The notes: a model not told the origin generated them from the sequence alone. A stretch of DNA of 29,016 nt from an uncultured Eubacterium sp. (GCA_948759685.1 CAQBGY010000013.1:1-29016), one strand, 5' to 3'. Counted from the first letter of the stretch, positions 8,298-19,400 are shown. Translations and numbers: made by a program.

Positions 8298-8561
8298 TTG
8301 AGTGATAATAAAGTTTGACACAATGATAATAAACACCGACATTTTCATAAAAAAGAGTGACAACATCAGTTTTAGTTGATTGCTGATAAAAAAGTATGAC
8401 AGCCGCAATGAGAAAATCATAATATAGTCTGACAAAATCAATGCAGATACCGCAGGCGGCAATGTCATAATCTGAAAAATGAAATAGTTGTGTTAATCAG
8501 CTTGGAGTGCAGGGCATTTCAGGCTTTTCTATTGTCAAACTATTTTATCATAAAGTCACTT
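8298..8561. mobile_element. Repeat-bounded non-coding insert, probable MITE or decayed IS
   Basis: The 347-base gap between the hydrolase and the DUF4315-like gene has no credible ORF. It holds four direct copies of a motif like ATAAARAGTNTGACA, with the TGACA part ending at about 8320, 8362, 8401 and 8434. An inverted copy (TGTCAAACTATTTTATCA) is at 8533-8550. The first and the inverted copy agree at 16 of 18 positions. The heptamer GTAAATG flanks the block at 8291-8297 and 8562-8568, which would be a target-site duplication. Multiple terminal repeats of this sort are known at IS21-family ends, so a solo-end derivative is possible, but I cannot name the parent. The heptamer match could be chance in AT-rich DNA. 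Confidence 0.5.
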
Positions 8562-8635
8562 GTAAATGTAAAACTTTTTTATGAAAGGACAGTAAAAAAA
8601 ATGCCTTTTATCGGGGCATGGAAAGGAGAAACAAT

Positions 8636-8923
8636 GTGACAAAGGAAAGAATCATAAAGGAGCTTTCCAAAGTCCGGCGGCAGCTTGCAGACCTGCAGGA
8701 AAAGCAGAGGGATTTGGAGAGCCAGCTACAGATGGCGGAAGATGCGGAGAAAATGAAATTCATTGAAAAAAATAAAATCTCCCTTGAACGCCTGATTCTG
8801 CTGAATAAAGTCAGCGAGGAAGAAATTTTAAGCCTGCTTCGGAAAAAGGAGCAGGAGGAACAGACACAGCAAACAGAAAGGGAGGCAGAAAGCCATGAAC
8901 AAAAAAATGAAGTTACGTTATAG
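8636..8923 (+). CDS. DUF4315-like small coiled-coil protein
   Basis: A 95-residue, highly charged, helical protein. Residues 1-45 form a heptad-like coiled coil (ERIIKELSKVRRQLADLQEKQRDLESQL is partly visible as alternating I/L positions). A short domain SLERLILLNKVSEEEILSLLRK follows, and the tail is E/Q-rich. Size, composition and position directly before a DUF4366-like gene match the DUF4315 proteins of Tn1549-type ICEs. Its function is unknown. The GTG at 8636 is preceded by AAAGGAG at 8621-8627 at 8-base spacing. A longer in-frame ATG at 8618 would put this ribosome site inside the gene, so I prefer the GTG. The 3' end overlaps the next gene by 29 bases. Confidence 0.78.
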   Translation: MTKERIIKELSKVRRQLADLQEKQRDLESQLQMAEDAEKMKFIEKNKISLERLILLNKVSEEEILSLLRKKEQEEQTQQTEREAESHEQKNEVTL

Positions 8924-10574
8924 GGCGGTATTATCGCTCATGTTATCCGCAGTATTATTCTGTATGCCTGTGGCGGCGTTTTCCATGAATGGGAACAGCG
9001 CCATTGAAGCGAGGGCGGAGGAAGAAACAGAAAATAATACGGAGGAAAAAACTGCCGGAGAAGAAACGGAAGGCGGTACGGAAGAAAGTGCTGCTGAACA
9101 GGAAACGGAGGGCAGTACAGAGGAAAATCCGGGAGAGCAGACGGAGGACGGTACAGAGGAAGGAGAAACAGAGGGCGGAACTGTATCGGGCAACGAAATC
9201 GAGCCGGTATGCACTTGTGAAAAGAAGTGCGGCGCATACGATTATGACAAAGACTGTGAAGTGTGTGCCGCCGATTACAAAGGTTGTGCATATAAGACAC
9301 CGAATGTTGTTATTAAAATTAACAGTCCGGGCGGATGGCATAACGAAAGGGCAACCGTCACGTTTACCGCATCTGATGCGGCGCATACCGGGAATTTTGA
9401 AGCCGCAAAGATTCAGGCGAAAGTCGGGCAGAATGGGAGCTGGACGGACGTAACGGAGGATAAGAAACTGGAAATATCTGAAAACTGTACCGTCTATGTG
9501 CAGGTGACAGACCAGAAAGGCAATACATACGAGCGGAGCCGGACAATCAGATGCTTTGACACCACGAAGCCCACGCTCAATGCAGCGGTCAGCGACGGGC
9601 TTTTGAGTATCCAGGTGACAGATAGGGATTCCGGTGCAAAAGCGGTCTATGTGAACGGCTACGAGTTTACGGAGCTGACAAACGGCACGTTGAATATCCG
9701 CCTACAGCAGTTTGACGCAGGGTATGAGTATTTCACCATTTCCGCAATGGACAATGCCGGGAATATGTCAGAGGTCTATAAAACGAAAAACCCGTATTAC
9801 AAAGACCCTGCCGATGAGAGCGACGAAAACCCGGCAGAGCAGCTCCCGAAAAGTGCCGAAGCCACAAAGCCGGGGAGCGCCACCGGAACGGTAACGGAGC
9901 ATACCAGGACGGACAGTCAGGGGAACACCGTTTCACAAACGCCGCAGGAGCAGAAAAAGAAAGCAATGGCGGAGGCGGATGCCGCTGAAAAGGAAGAAAG
10001 CGGGGAGAAGGATAACGGAAATGAGAAGTCCGGGCAGGGGAAGGAATTTTACACAATCCAGACCGCAACGGACAAGGTTTTCTATCTCATCATTGACCGG
10101 GACGGGGAGGAAGAAATGGTGTATTTCCTTACGGAGATTACGGAAAATGACCTGTTAAACGCCACTTCCGACAACAGCGAAACGCTGCCGAAAAATTCCG
10201 CAGCCTTAGAATCCGCTATTCCTACAGAGGAAGGCGCACTTCCGAACAATAACGGGGAAATTCCGGAGGATACGGAACAGGCAGAGGAAAATACCGAAGA
10301 TGCTGAAAATGCGGAAGATACAGAAAACACAGAAGAACCGGAGCCGGAAGAAAAAGCGTCAGAACCGAATCCTATGGTTTCCTATATTCTCATGGGCGCA
10401 CTTGCCATAGCCTTTATCGGCGGGGCGTATTATTTCAAGGTAGTCCGCAAAAAGAAAGAGGAATTCATCGAGGACGAAGATGAGGACGAGGAAGATGAGG
10501 GCGAATATGAAAACGAAGATGAGCCGGAGGACGGTTCGGAAGATGATTTTTTTGAGGATAAGGAGGAAGAATAA
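8895..10574 (+). CDS. DUF4366-like secreted, membrane-anchored surface protein
   Basis: A 559-residue exported protein. Residues 1-40 are a signal peptide: basic MNKKMKLRYR, a hydrophobic core and an AxA-like site near EARAEE. Next come an E/T/G-rich repeat segment (about 42-95) and a cysteine cluster (CTCEKKC, CEVC, GC; about 103-130). A beta-rich, Ig-like region follows at roughly 135-300. After a polar linker, a region at about 375-420 (FYTIQTATDKVFYLIIDRD) precedes the acidic linker. A single C-terminal transmembrane helix lies at about 495-515, followed by KVVRKKKEEF and an extremely acidic cytoplasmic tail of D/E runs. This layout fits the DUF4366 proteins of conjugative elements. The start ATG has GGGAGG at 8879-8884. 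topB begins two bases after its stop. Confidence 0.82.
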   Translation: MNKKMKLRYRAVLSLMLSAVLFCMPVAAFSMNGNSAIEARAEEETENNTEEKTAGEETEGGTEESAAEQETEGSTEENPGEQTEDGTEEGETEGGTVSGNEIEPVCTCEKKCGAYDYDKDCEVCAADYKGCAYKTPNVVIKINSPGGWHNERATVTFTASDAAHTGNFEAAKIQAKVGQNGSWTDVTEDKKLEISENCTVYVQVTDQKGNTYERSRTIRCFDTTKPTLNAAVSDGLLSIQVTDRDSGAKAVYVNGYEFTELTNGTLNIRLQQFDAGYEYFTISAMDNAGNMSEVYKTKNPYYKDPADESDENPAEQLPKSAEATKPGSATGTVTEHTRTDSQGNTVSQTPQEQKKKAMAEADAAEKEESGEKDNGNEKSGQGKEFYTIQTATDKVFYLIIDRDGEEEMVYFLTEITENDLLNATSDNSETLPKNSAALESAIPTEEGALPNNNGEIPEDTEQAEENTEDAENAEDTENTEEPEPEEKASEPNPMVSYILMGALAIAFIGGAYYFKVVRKKKEEFIEDEDEDEEDEGEYENEDEPEDGSEDDFFEDKEEE

Positions 10575-10576
10575 TT

Positions 10577-12676
10577 ATGCAGCTTGTGATAACGGAGAAG
10601 CCGAGTGTGGCACAGGCGGTTGCCCATGTGATCGGGGCGAATGAAAGAAAAGACGGATACATGGAGGGGAACGGATATATTGTTTCATGGTGCGTCGGGC
10701 ATCTGGTGGAGCTTGCGAAGCCGGAAGCCTATTCGGAGGCATGGAAAAAATGGGATTACGAGGGCTTGCCCATGATACCGGAGGAATGGCAGACAGAAAT
10801 TAAGGGCAGTACAGCGGCACAGTATAAAATATTAAAAGGTCTGATGCACGATACAAGGGTGGACAGCGTTGTGTGCGCCACCGATGCAGGGCGGGAGGGG
10901 GAACTGATCTTCCGCCTTGTGTATCATCAGGCGGGGTGCAATAAGCCTATAAAGCGGCTCTGGATTTCCTCAATGGAAGAAAGCGCAATCCGGGAGGGCT
11001 TTGCGAACTTGAAGCCAGGGAGCGATTACGATGGTTTGTATGAATCCGCTTTATGCAGGCAGAGGGCGGACTGGCTGGTAGGTCTGAACGGCACAAGGCT
11101 TTTTACCGTCCTGTATGGCGGCAAGGTGTTAAAAGTCGGCAGGGTGCAGACGCCGACACTTGCCATGCTTGTAGAGCGTGAGGAAAAAATCAGGAATTTT
11201 CAGAAAGAAAAGTATTATATGGCGCATATCCTCATGGACGGGGTGGATGCGGCAACGGAACGGATAGCGGACAAGGCACAGGCAGAAAGTCTTGCCGCAG
11301 CGTGTGAAAGTAAAACAGCAGCGGTTGTTTCCGTTACAAAAGAGAAAAAAACCGTCCAGCCGCCGAAGCTCTATGACCTCACCACGTTACAGAGGGATGC
11401 GAACCGCATATTTGGTTTTACCGCAAAGCAGACCTTAGAATATACGCAGAGCCTTTATGAGAAAAAGCTGGTCACTTATCCCCGGACGGACAGCCAGTAT
11501 TTATCAGATGATATGGAAGATACCGCAAGGGGTGTGATCGGGGCTGTCTACAAAGCCATTCTCTTTGAAGAACCGTCTGGGGCAGAGCCGCATATAAAAA
11601 GGATTATGGACAGCGGGAAAGTAACAGACCACCACGCAATTATCCCTACAATGGAGATTGCAAAGGCTGACCTTTCCGCTGTGCCGGAGGGGGAGATGAA
11701 AATACTTTCCCTTGCGGCGAACCGCCTGCTCTGCGCTGCCGGAGAAAAGCATGGGTATGAAACCGTCAAGGCAGAGTTCCGCTGTAATGACACTGTTTTT
11801 ACGGTTTCCGGGAAGTCCGTATTACAGAACGGTTGGAAGGATTTTGAAGCTGCCTTTCAGCGCTCTTATAAGACAGACAAGGCAGAGGAAGAAAAGGAGG
11901 AAAAGAAGCTGCCGGAGCTTTCGGAAGGGATGTCATTTGAGGGAGTACATACAAAGGTGACAGAGCATTTCACTTCCCCACCCAGGCGTTTTACGGAGGA
12001 CAGCCTGTTATCGGTTATGGAGAGAGCCGGGGCGGAGGACATGGGCGATGAAGTGGAGCGCAAAGGGCTTGGCACACCCGCAACAAGGGCGGACATCATT
12101 GAAAAACTTGTGAAAGACGGTTTTGTGAAGCGTGAGAAAAAACAAATGATACCGACAGAGGACGGAGTAAAGCTCATCACTGTCCTTCCCGATGTGGTGA
12201 AATCCCCACACCTTACCGCCGAATGGGAAAATGCCCTGACACTGGTTGCAAAAGGCGAATATCCCATGCAGGCATTTATGGATGGGATTGCCGATCTGGT
12301 AAACGGTCTTGTCCAGACTTACCACTGTATCAGCGAGGAGCAGAAATCCATGTTTGGAAACGGAAATGCGGAGGTATATGGAAAATGCCCGAAGTGCGGC
12401 GGCGATGTAGTAAAAGGAAAATTCGGCGCTTACTGTAAAAACAAGTGCGGTATGAACGTGTCAAAAGTTATGGGAGCTGCGCTTTCCGACAGCCAGGTGA
12501 AAAGCCTGCTTGACGGGAAAAAGACGCTTGTAAAAGGTCTGAAAGGCAAAAAAGGCAGCTATGATGCGTACCTTATCCCGGAGGGTGTGGAAGATTATTC
12601 TTACACCAAAGACGGGAAAGAAGTAAAAGGTTCACAGTATAAGATAAAGCTGGAATTTCCCAAAAAGAAAAAGTAA
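10577..12676 (+). CDS. topB: DNA topoisomerase III (type IA)
   Basis: A 699-residue type IA topoisomerase that passes single DNA strands through a transient 5'-phosphotyrosine break. The TOPRIM domain opens with LVITEKPSVAQAVA and has the acidic motif DAGREGE at residues 103-109. The catalytic tyrosine is Tyr301 in LVTYPRTDSQYL. The HxT-type motif DHHAIIPT and the EFxxKGLGTPATRA-like block (ERKGLGTPATRAD) are present. The C-terminus has a zinc-ribbon-like segment CPKCGGDVVKGKFGAYC plus one more cysteine. ICE-borne TopB is thought to resolve plasmid-like intermediates during transfer and is standard at this position. The start ATG follows AAGGAGGA at 10560-10567, inside the end of the DUF4366-like gene. 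All catalytic motifs look intact. Confidence 0.95.
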   Translation: MQLVITEKPSVAQAVAHVIGANERKDGYMEGNGYIVSWCVGHLVELAKPEAYSEAWKKWDYEGLPMIPEEWQTEIKGSTAAQYKILKGLMHDTRVDSVVCATDAGREGELIFRLVYHQAGCNKPIKRLWISSMEESAIREGFANLKPGSDYDGLYESALCRQRADWLVGLNGTRLFTVLYGGKVLKVGRVQTPTLAMLVEREEKIRNFQKEKYYMAHILMDGVDAATERIADKAQAESLAAACESKTAAVVSVTKEKKTVQPPKLYDLTTLQRDANRIFGFTAKQTLEYTQSLYEKKLVTYPRTDSQYLSDDMEDTARGVIGAVYKAILFEEPSGAEPHIKRIMDSGKVTDHHAIIPTMEIAKADLSAVPEGEMKILSLAANRLLCAAGEKHGYETVKAEFRCNDTVFTVSGKSVLQNGWKDFEAAFQRSYKTDKAEEEKEEKKLPELSEGMSFEGVHTKVTEHFTSPPRRFTEDSLLSVMERAGAEDMGDEVERKGLGTPATRADIIEKLVKDGFVKREKKQMIPTEDGVKLITVLPDVVKSPHLTAEWENALTLVAKGEYPMQAFMDGIADLVNGLVQTYHCISEEQKSMFGNGNAEVYGKCPKCGGDVVKGKFGAYCKNKCGMNVSKVMGAALSDSQVKSLLDGKKTLVKGLKGKKGSYDAYLIPEGVEDYSYTKDGKEVKGSQYKIKLEFPKKKK

Positions 12677-12695
12677 CAGGAAATATTTGCTGCAT

Positions 12696-12726
12696 AGGGC
12701 ATACGGGATTCTCTGTATGCCCTTAA
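12696..12726 (+). terminator. Hairpin after topB (weak terminator or attenuator)
   Basis: AGGGCATAC at 12696-12704 pairs perfectly with GTATGCCCT at 12715-12723 around a 10-base loop. Only a broken T stretch (TAAATTT) follows, so it may slow or partly stop transcription or act as an mRNA end, not as a strong terminator. Confidence 0.5.
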
Positions 12727-12752
12727 ATTTATAAAAAATGGAGGATTTGAAC

Positions 12753-13025
12753 ATGAGTGAAGCTATGGAAAATGTAACAGCAAAGACAGAGGAAACCAAA
12801 GCGGAGAAATTTGTCCGTCTTGGGGAATACCGCATCAATAAGGTGATTGACGCTATTGGCAGGATTGAGAACCTTGCCAACCGTTCCGCCTATGACTACA
12901 CGCCGGAGCAGGTGGAAGCCATGTTCTCGGTTTTGGAATCTAAGGTTGCGGAAGTAAAGGCAAAGTTTACCGCCGTGAAAGCAAAGGAAAATACCGTCTT
13001 TTCCTTTGGAAGCAAGGCAGAATAG
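12753..13025 (+). CDS. Small conserved ICE protein of unknown function
   Basis: A 90-residue, hydrophilic, largely helical protein (FVRLGEYRINKVIDAIGRIENL, then YTPEQVEAMFSVLESKVAEVKAKF). It has no signal peptide or membrane segment. I do not recognise a characterised domain. Position between topB and a small regulator is typical for short accessory proteins of these elements, and the helical, charged sequence would suit a DNA- or protein-binding accessory factor, but that is guesswork. The start at ATG 12753 has GGAGG at 12740-12744 with 8-base spacing. An in-frame ATG at 12738 overlaps that ribosome site and is unlikely. It ends 13 bases before the next gene. Confidence 0.75.
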   Translation: MSEAMENVTAKTEETKAEKFVRLGEYRINKVIDAIGRIENLANRSAYDYTPEQVEAMFSVLESKVAEVKAKFTAVKAKENTVFSFGSKAE

Positions 13026-13038
13026 GAGGGCAGGAAGA

Positions 13039-13389
13039 ATGATGGGAATGGAAATTTTAAGCACAGGAGATAAGATACTGCACACCATGAAGGAGATGGA
13101 GATGAGCATACCGGGACTGGCGGCTCTGTCCGGTGTCCATGAAAACACGCTGCTTGACATCATGGCAGGCATACGGGAGCCGGACTTGACTACACTCTGT
13201 AACATTGCGGACGCACTTGATGTCTGTGTGCGTGATCTGTGTCCTGACAAGGAGCATTATGCAATTCCGGTGGAAAAAGACACGCTGGCGAAACTGATTG
13301 TAGTCAGTGAGATTAACGGGGTGGAGCTTGACGCTTTGATAGCGTCCATTCTGGAAAAGGGCATAGAGGAAAACGGGTTTTATGATTAA
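13039..13389 (+). CDS. XRE/Cro-type helix-turn-helix protein
   Basis: A 116-residue protein with an N-terminal HTH_3-like fold. The helices are visible in KILHTMKEMEMSIPGLAALSG, then VHENTLLDIMAG as the recognition region, then IREPDLTTLCNIADALDVCVRDL. The C-terminal third (LAKLIVVSEINGVELDALIASILEKGIEENG) is helical and could dimerise. It probably regulates ICE gene expression; no operator can be assigned. The start ATG at 13039 follows AGGAGGG at 13024-13030. An in-frame TTG at 13006 would overlap the previous gene and is not preferred. Eleven bases separate its stop from the giant helicase gene, so both are likely on one transcript. Confidence 0.8.
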   Translation: MMGMEILSTGDKILHTMKEMEMSIPGLAALSGVHENTLLDIMAGIREPDLTTLCNIADALDVCVRDLCPDKEHYAIPVEKDTLAKLIVVSEINGVELDALIASILEKGIEENGFYD

Positions 13390-13400
13390 GGAGGGCATGA

Positions 13401-16400
13401 ATGGCTGAACAATATTATGTTTCAAAAAAATACCATGAAATCTCCATGCTTGCGGGGGAAACCGCAAAGCAGGTGGTTAAGAACGGCGGGGAATGGACGA
13501 AATATCTGGATACAGCCGCAAGGCTGTATAAATATCCTTTTGAGGATCAGATGCTTATTTATGCCCAAAGACCGGATGCCAGCGCCTGCGCCACAATGGA
13601 GATATGGAATGAAAAAATGTTCTGCTGGGTAAACAGAGGGGCAAAGGGGATTGCGCTTTTAGACCGGGAAAGCGAGCGTCCAAGACTGAAATATGTCTTT
13701 GACGTATCAGACGTACATAAGGCGAGGCGGATTGGCAGAGAGCCGTATCTGTGGGAGCTTCGGGAAGAACACAAGGAAGCGGTGCTTGCACAGCTTGAAA
13801 AGACATACGGCGCAACGGATAAAAATAATTCCTTTGAGGGCAGGCTCATGGAGATTGCAAGGGGGATTGCGGAAGATTATTACATGGAAATCCTGCCGGA
13901 GCTGTCCTATGCGAAAGAGGACAGTTTTTTGGAGGAACTGGACGAGCTGAATGTGGGGGTAAGGCTGCGTGACACGCTTTCCGCAAGCATCGCCTACACC
14001 CTTTTGTCACGCTGCGGCGCTGATATGGACTACTGGAAAGATGAGTTTGATTTTAGCTATATCAGTGAGTTTAACACCACAAAGGTATTGTCCGTGATCG
14101 GAAACGCCACAACGGATATGTGCAAGCAGCTCCTTATGGAGATCGGGAGGACGGTTGCGGCTTATGACCGTCAGGCTGCCCGGAATAAGGCGCAGGAAAA
14201 GGCATATGAGGTACAGACAGGCAGACCTGAAAAAAATGCGGAAAAAGTGCTTGCAAATGAACCTGACACACGCTATAATGCTTTAAAGCGTGAAAGTAAA
14301 AACGAACCACAACCGGAAACAGACACCAATCACATAGAAACGGAGGGAACTGCACATGAAACTGACATACGAGAAGAACGGGGATTATCTGATACCCAAC
14401 CTGACACCCAACAGCGAGCCGGAGGAAGCGCTGACCAAGTACGGGCTGATGCGGAGGAACTATCTGAAGGAACACCGGAGGGGGATTTACAGCGGGATGC
14501 TTCTGGAGGGAAGCCTGAAAGCGCACTGTCTGGAGATTCAGGAGCAGGCAGAACGGAGGCTGGACGTACTGATGGAGCAGATGGCGAAAGCGGAGGGAGT
14601 GGACGAGGAACTGAAAGCGTCCGATCAGATGAAGTGGGTTCAGATGATGAACAACATCAAAAACTCGGCGGAGGAGATCGTACTGACGGAGCTGGTTTAC
14701 AGTCTGTAAGCGGCAGAGAACAGCAGAATAAGGAAACGGGAGAGCCGGATAATGGAGAAGATTCATTGTCCGGCTCTTTTTCGGCTGACCTTTCCTTTGC
14801 GGAAAAAGCGATGGAGGTTCAGAAAGGGGTTTTATGCTCTGACCATTTCCTTATCCATAAAAGACCGGAGATTGCGGGTTATTTCTCAATGGAACAGGAC
14901 ACAAGACTGCAAACAGAATATTTTAAAAACTGTTTCCATTTTGGCACTTATTACGGGCTGGAAGCGGCGGGGATTCCCATAGGATTCCATGCCAATGAGG
15001 AAGGTCTTCATATCAATATGAGCGGAAAGCCGGGAGTGGAGAACGAAACCACCCTGTCATGGGAAGATGCGAGATATTGGGTAAATTCTTATATAGAGGA
15101 CGGTGTGTACCTGCTTCCGGGAGAAAAAGCGGAGCAGATTGACACCAATGGAATGTACCAGCAGCTTGACCTCTTTTCCATGTTTGCGGAGCAGGTGGGC
15201 GGCATTGCCATGAAGGAGGCGGAGCTGGGCAGCGTCCAGACAGAAAAAGCAAGCCCTGAACCGAAAAAGGAAACGCTGCCGAAGGAACAGCTTGACACGA
15301 TTCTGCGGAGCGGGGGCGGCAGGGATGACAGCCGCAAGCGCATTTACGCCAAGTACCAGCAGGGCAAGACGCCGGAAGAAATGGCGGAATTTCTCAAAAA
15401 GGAATATGAAACTACCGGAAAAGGCTTTGAATTTAACGGAAAACAGGTTGCGGTGTGGTTCAATGAACAGGGCATGACCGCCGGATATGGCACATCTGCG
15501 TTGGAAAATCCCAGGTTTACCATGAACTGGCAGGAGATTGAAACACAGATCCGCTCGCAGATAGAAAGCAGCACATATATGGGCGCAAACGAAGCCTACC
15601 TTGTGGACGAAGTGGAGCGGGGGCGCATCGCTGACCGTCTGTATTTCTTCTTCCGTGACGGCATGGGGGAACTGCCGGAAGAACTGGAATTAAAGGCAAA
15701 CAATTACCCGGATTCCCGTGCGGGGCTGATAGAACTGTTATCTACACCAGAGGGCATTGACAGGGCTGCTTCCCAAATGGATAAAGCATTGGCACAGCTT
15801 GAAAGCGGCGAAAAAAAGATGCGTGTCCGTTTTGTCATGCCGAAAGAGGAACTGAGGGCGGAACTTGATAATCTGCTTCTGGAAAAGAAAACTTTCCCAG
15901 TATCTGACAATGTGGAAGTGAAAAAAGAGGATTTTATCACGCAGGACGAGATAGACCACAGGCTCGGCAGGGGAAGCGGCTTTGAGCATGGCTCATTCCG
16001 TATCTATGACTATTTTATGGAAGGGCATGACAGCAAAGAAGCCGCTGACTTTCTGAAACATGAATATGGTACGGGCGGCAGGTCACATGCCCTTGCCGGG
16101 AGTGACCACAGTTGGGAGGATCACGATTTCAAAGGTATCAGATTGAGGAAAGGCAATCTTTCAGAGCCTTATGCGGATGTGCTTCTGTCATGGAAAGTGG
16201 TGGAAAAGCGTATCCGCAAGCTCATTCAGGAAGATAAATATTTATCCCCCAAAGGAAAAGAAGCGTTTGCGGCATATAAAGAAGAACAGGCGCAGAAGGA
16301 ACTGGAAAAAGCGCAGGCGCAAATGGAGCGTGACACAAAAGTTGCCTGCAAAGATGCCGTAGACCGGGCAATCGCTGAAAATTTTGACGGATACCGTCTG

Positions 16401-19400
16401 CCAAAGGGAACAGCGGAGGGCGTGATAAAGGAATATGGCATAGAGCGTGTTACTTATGTGCTTGCAAACACCATTATGCACCGGAGGCAGGAGGAACGAA
16501 TTTCCCCGGAAAATAAGGAGTGGGCAAAATCTATTGAGCCTTATGCGATGTATGAGAGCCGGGATATAGTTGCCGCTTCGCACCCTGCTGTCCTGAACGG
16601 CTTTATCAATCAGGCAAGAAGATATATTGAGATTGAGAAAGAACTTACGATGCGGACAGAAGAAAAGCAGGCGGGGGAGCAGAATGAGAATGGTATTTCA
16701 GATGTTTCCGAGGGGGCATTAGACTGGCATATCGTACATGACATGGACGATGAGAACGGACAGCCTGCGGAGTGGGCGGCTAAGCTGCCTGACGGGGAAT
16801 TTTTATGGATTGACAGGGAAACAGAGGGGTATGCCTTATACAATACCCACCATACGGACGCAAGCCCTCTTTCCGTTTCGGAAACACTGGATGGGGCAAA
16901 GGAGAATGGGGAAGATTACGCAAAAGAATCTGCCGCTGTTTCTGTAAGAGAGGCAGAGAAAGTTACGGTTGCGCTGGAATCATCAGAAGATTTTGCAGAG
17001 CCGGGGATAGGCTTTTATACACACCATTATGCCGATGGCAGGGAGGGTGTGCGCTACCGCCTTGTGACAACAGGGGAGGACGGTCTGCTTGTGCCATACC
17101 CGGAACATAACCGCTTTTTTATCAATCGTGAGCTGGCGCAGGAATATATAGATGCACATGCGGATGTGATTGATGTGATTGGATATGATGAGATGGTATT
17201 CCAGTCCATGCAGGAGCAGAGCGCATATAAGCGGGCGCAGGAAGGGAAGGAAACTTCTGGACATGATGTCCAGAAGTCAAATGACACCATTTTCATTGAC
17301 GGGCAGGAGTGCGTAAAGACGGACGAATGGAAGTCAGGCGATGATGTATATGTGCTTGGCAATTCTATAGAGGACAAAGATTTTTTCTATGCGGAGGTAA
17401 ACGGGAATACACATTTTGAGTATGACCACAAGCCGGACAGGGCAGAGATAGAGGACGATTATATTGACATTGAAGCCATGAGGGATATTGACCGCCACGA
17501 AGCGGAAGTGTTCTCACGCTTTGAGGGCAGTGACTATTTCCCGGATATTGATGCCGTTGAAATGGAGGGCGCAGAGAAGCCGCTGACCGCAGAAGATGTA
17601 AAGAACCTAATCTTAGTCAACCAGGAGTATTTTTCAGGTTCCCGGACTACAGTCTATGACTTTGAGTGTGACATTCGTGGGGAGCATGATTCCCTGCAAT
17701 ACACCCTGCAGTACCACGATGATGGGGAAGGTTTTACTATCCACACAGAAAAGGACGATATATGGGAACGTATGGCGAAGCCGGAGTTGGAACGGCTGGA
17801 AGTAGTTCTTGGCAGGGAAACGGTGTACTTTAAATACCATGAGAAGATAGCAGGGGCTGAAAGTCTTGAGGAGCTGAAAGAACTTGAGTATGAGATCATG
17901 GAAGATGAATCCTCTTATTTCCATGCTGTTTCGGGGAGGGTTTGGAAAGATTTTTCCCAAAAAGAACATGAGCTGGCAGCACCAGAGCAGGAAACTTCTG
18001 GACATGATGTCCAGAGGCTGGATTATCAGGTTGGTGATACCGTAACCATTGAGGGATCGGAGTATATCATTGAAAATATTTCCAACAGGGAAGTGCAGCT
18101 CCTTGACCTGAATCTCCCTTTTCCGATTTCACGAGTGGAAAGCAAAGAGAACTTTGAGCGTTTGTTAGTAAAGGAAGCAGAGAATATCCTGACAGAGCCG
18201 CCCATAACGACGGAATCAACCATATATCCGGGGGATAAAAACGGGTTTCCCTATGATATTGTCATTGAAAAGATGCACTTTGAAGAACCGGAACAGTCAG
18301 AGCCGGAGAAAAAAGCGCAGATTGATAAATCCAATGCGGTCAATTTCCGCATTACAGATGATGCCCTCGGCGCTGGCGGCGCAAAAGAGAAATTCAGGAG
18401 AAATATTGAAGCAATCCGCACCCTTGAACAGATTGAGGGAGAGAACCGCACAGCCACACCGGAGGAACAGGAGATTTTGAGCCAGTATGTGGGCTGGGGC
18501 GGTCTTGCCGACGCCTTTGACGAGAGCAAAAGCGCATGGGCGGGGGAATACCGGGAATTAAAAAGCCTTTTATCGGAGCAGGAATACGCTTCCGCAAGGG
18601 AGAGTACCTTAAATGCCCACTATACAAGCCCTACTATTATCCGCAGCATCTATCAGGCGCTGGGGAACATGGGATTTGAAAAAGGGAATATATTAGAGCC
18701 TGCGGCGGGCATTGGGAATTTCTTCGGTATGCTGCCGGAGGGAATGAAGGACAGCAGGCTTTACGGTGTGGAGCTTGACGGAATCACCGGGCGCATTGCA
18801 AGGCAGCTCTACCCGAAAGCGGACATTAAAATATCCGGTTTTGAAAAGACGGACTTCCCGAATGACTTTTTTGATGTGGCGGTCGGCAACGTGCCATTCG
18901 GACAGTACAAGGTGGCAGACAAACCGTATGACAGGCACAACTTCCTGATACACGATTACTTTTTCGCAAAAGCATTAGACAAAGTGCGTCCGGGCGGCGT
19001 GGTTGCTTTTGTGACAAGCAAGGGTACGATGGACAAGAAAAGCCCCGAAGTGCGGAAGTACCTTGCACAGAGGGCGGAGCTTTTAGGGGCGGTCAGATTA
19101 CCGAATACCGCTTTTAAGGAAAATGCAGGGACGGAAGTCACTTCCGATATTTTATTCTTAAAAAAGCGTGACCGGGTTATGGATCTGGAGCCGGATTGGG
19201 TACACCTTTCGGAAGATGAAAACGGCATCGCCATGAACAGCTATTTTGCTGGACACCCAGAAATGATCGTGGGGAAAATGGAGATGGTTTCCAGTCCCTA
19301 TGGCATGGAAAGCACCTGCCAGCCCGACAACACAAGACCCTTTGCGGAGCAGTTAAGGGAAGCCGTAAACCGCATTGACGGGGAGATTGAGGAAGCAGAG

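Noticed and set aside
8298..8561. CRISPR array suggested by the spaced repeats
   Set aside because: Repeat units are short and degenerate, the spacing shrinks (42, 39, 33), one copy is inverted, and there are no cas genes.
8918..9386. Serine/proline/phenylalanine-rich minus-strand ORFs opposite the DUF4366-like gene
   Set aside because: They are the complement of GAA/GAG-rich acidic codons, with no start signals or domains.
14134..14766. 210-codon minus-strand ORF across the tnpV region
   Set aside because: It is antisense to two overlapping coding frames, has no ribosome site or recognisable domain, and its open length follows from the biased composition of the linker.
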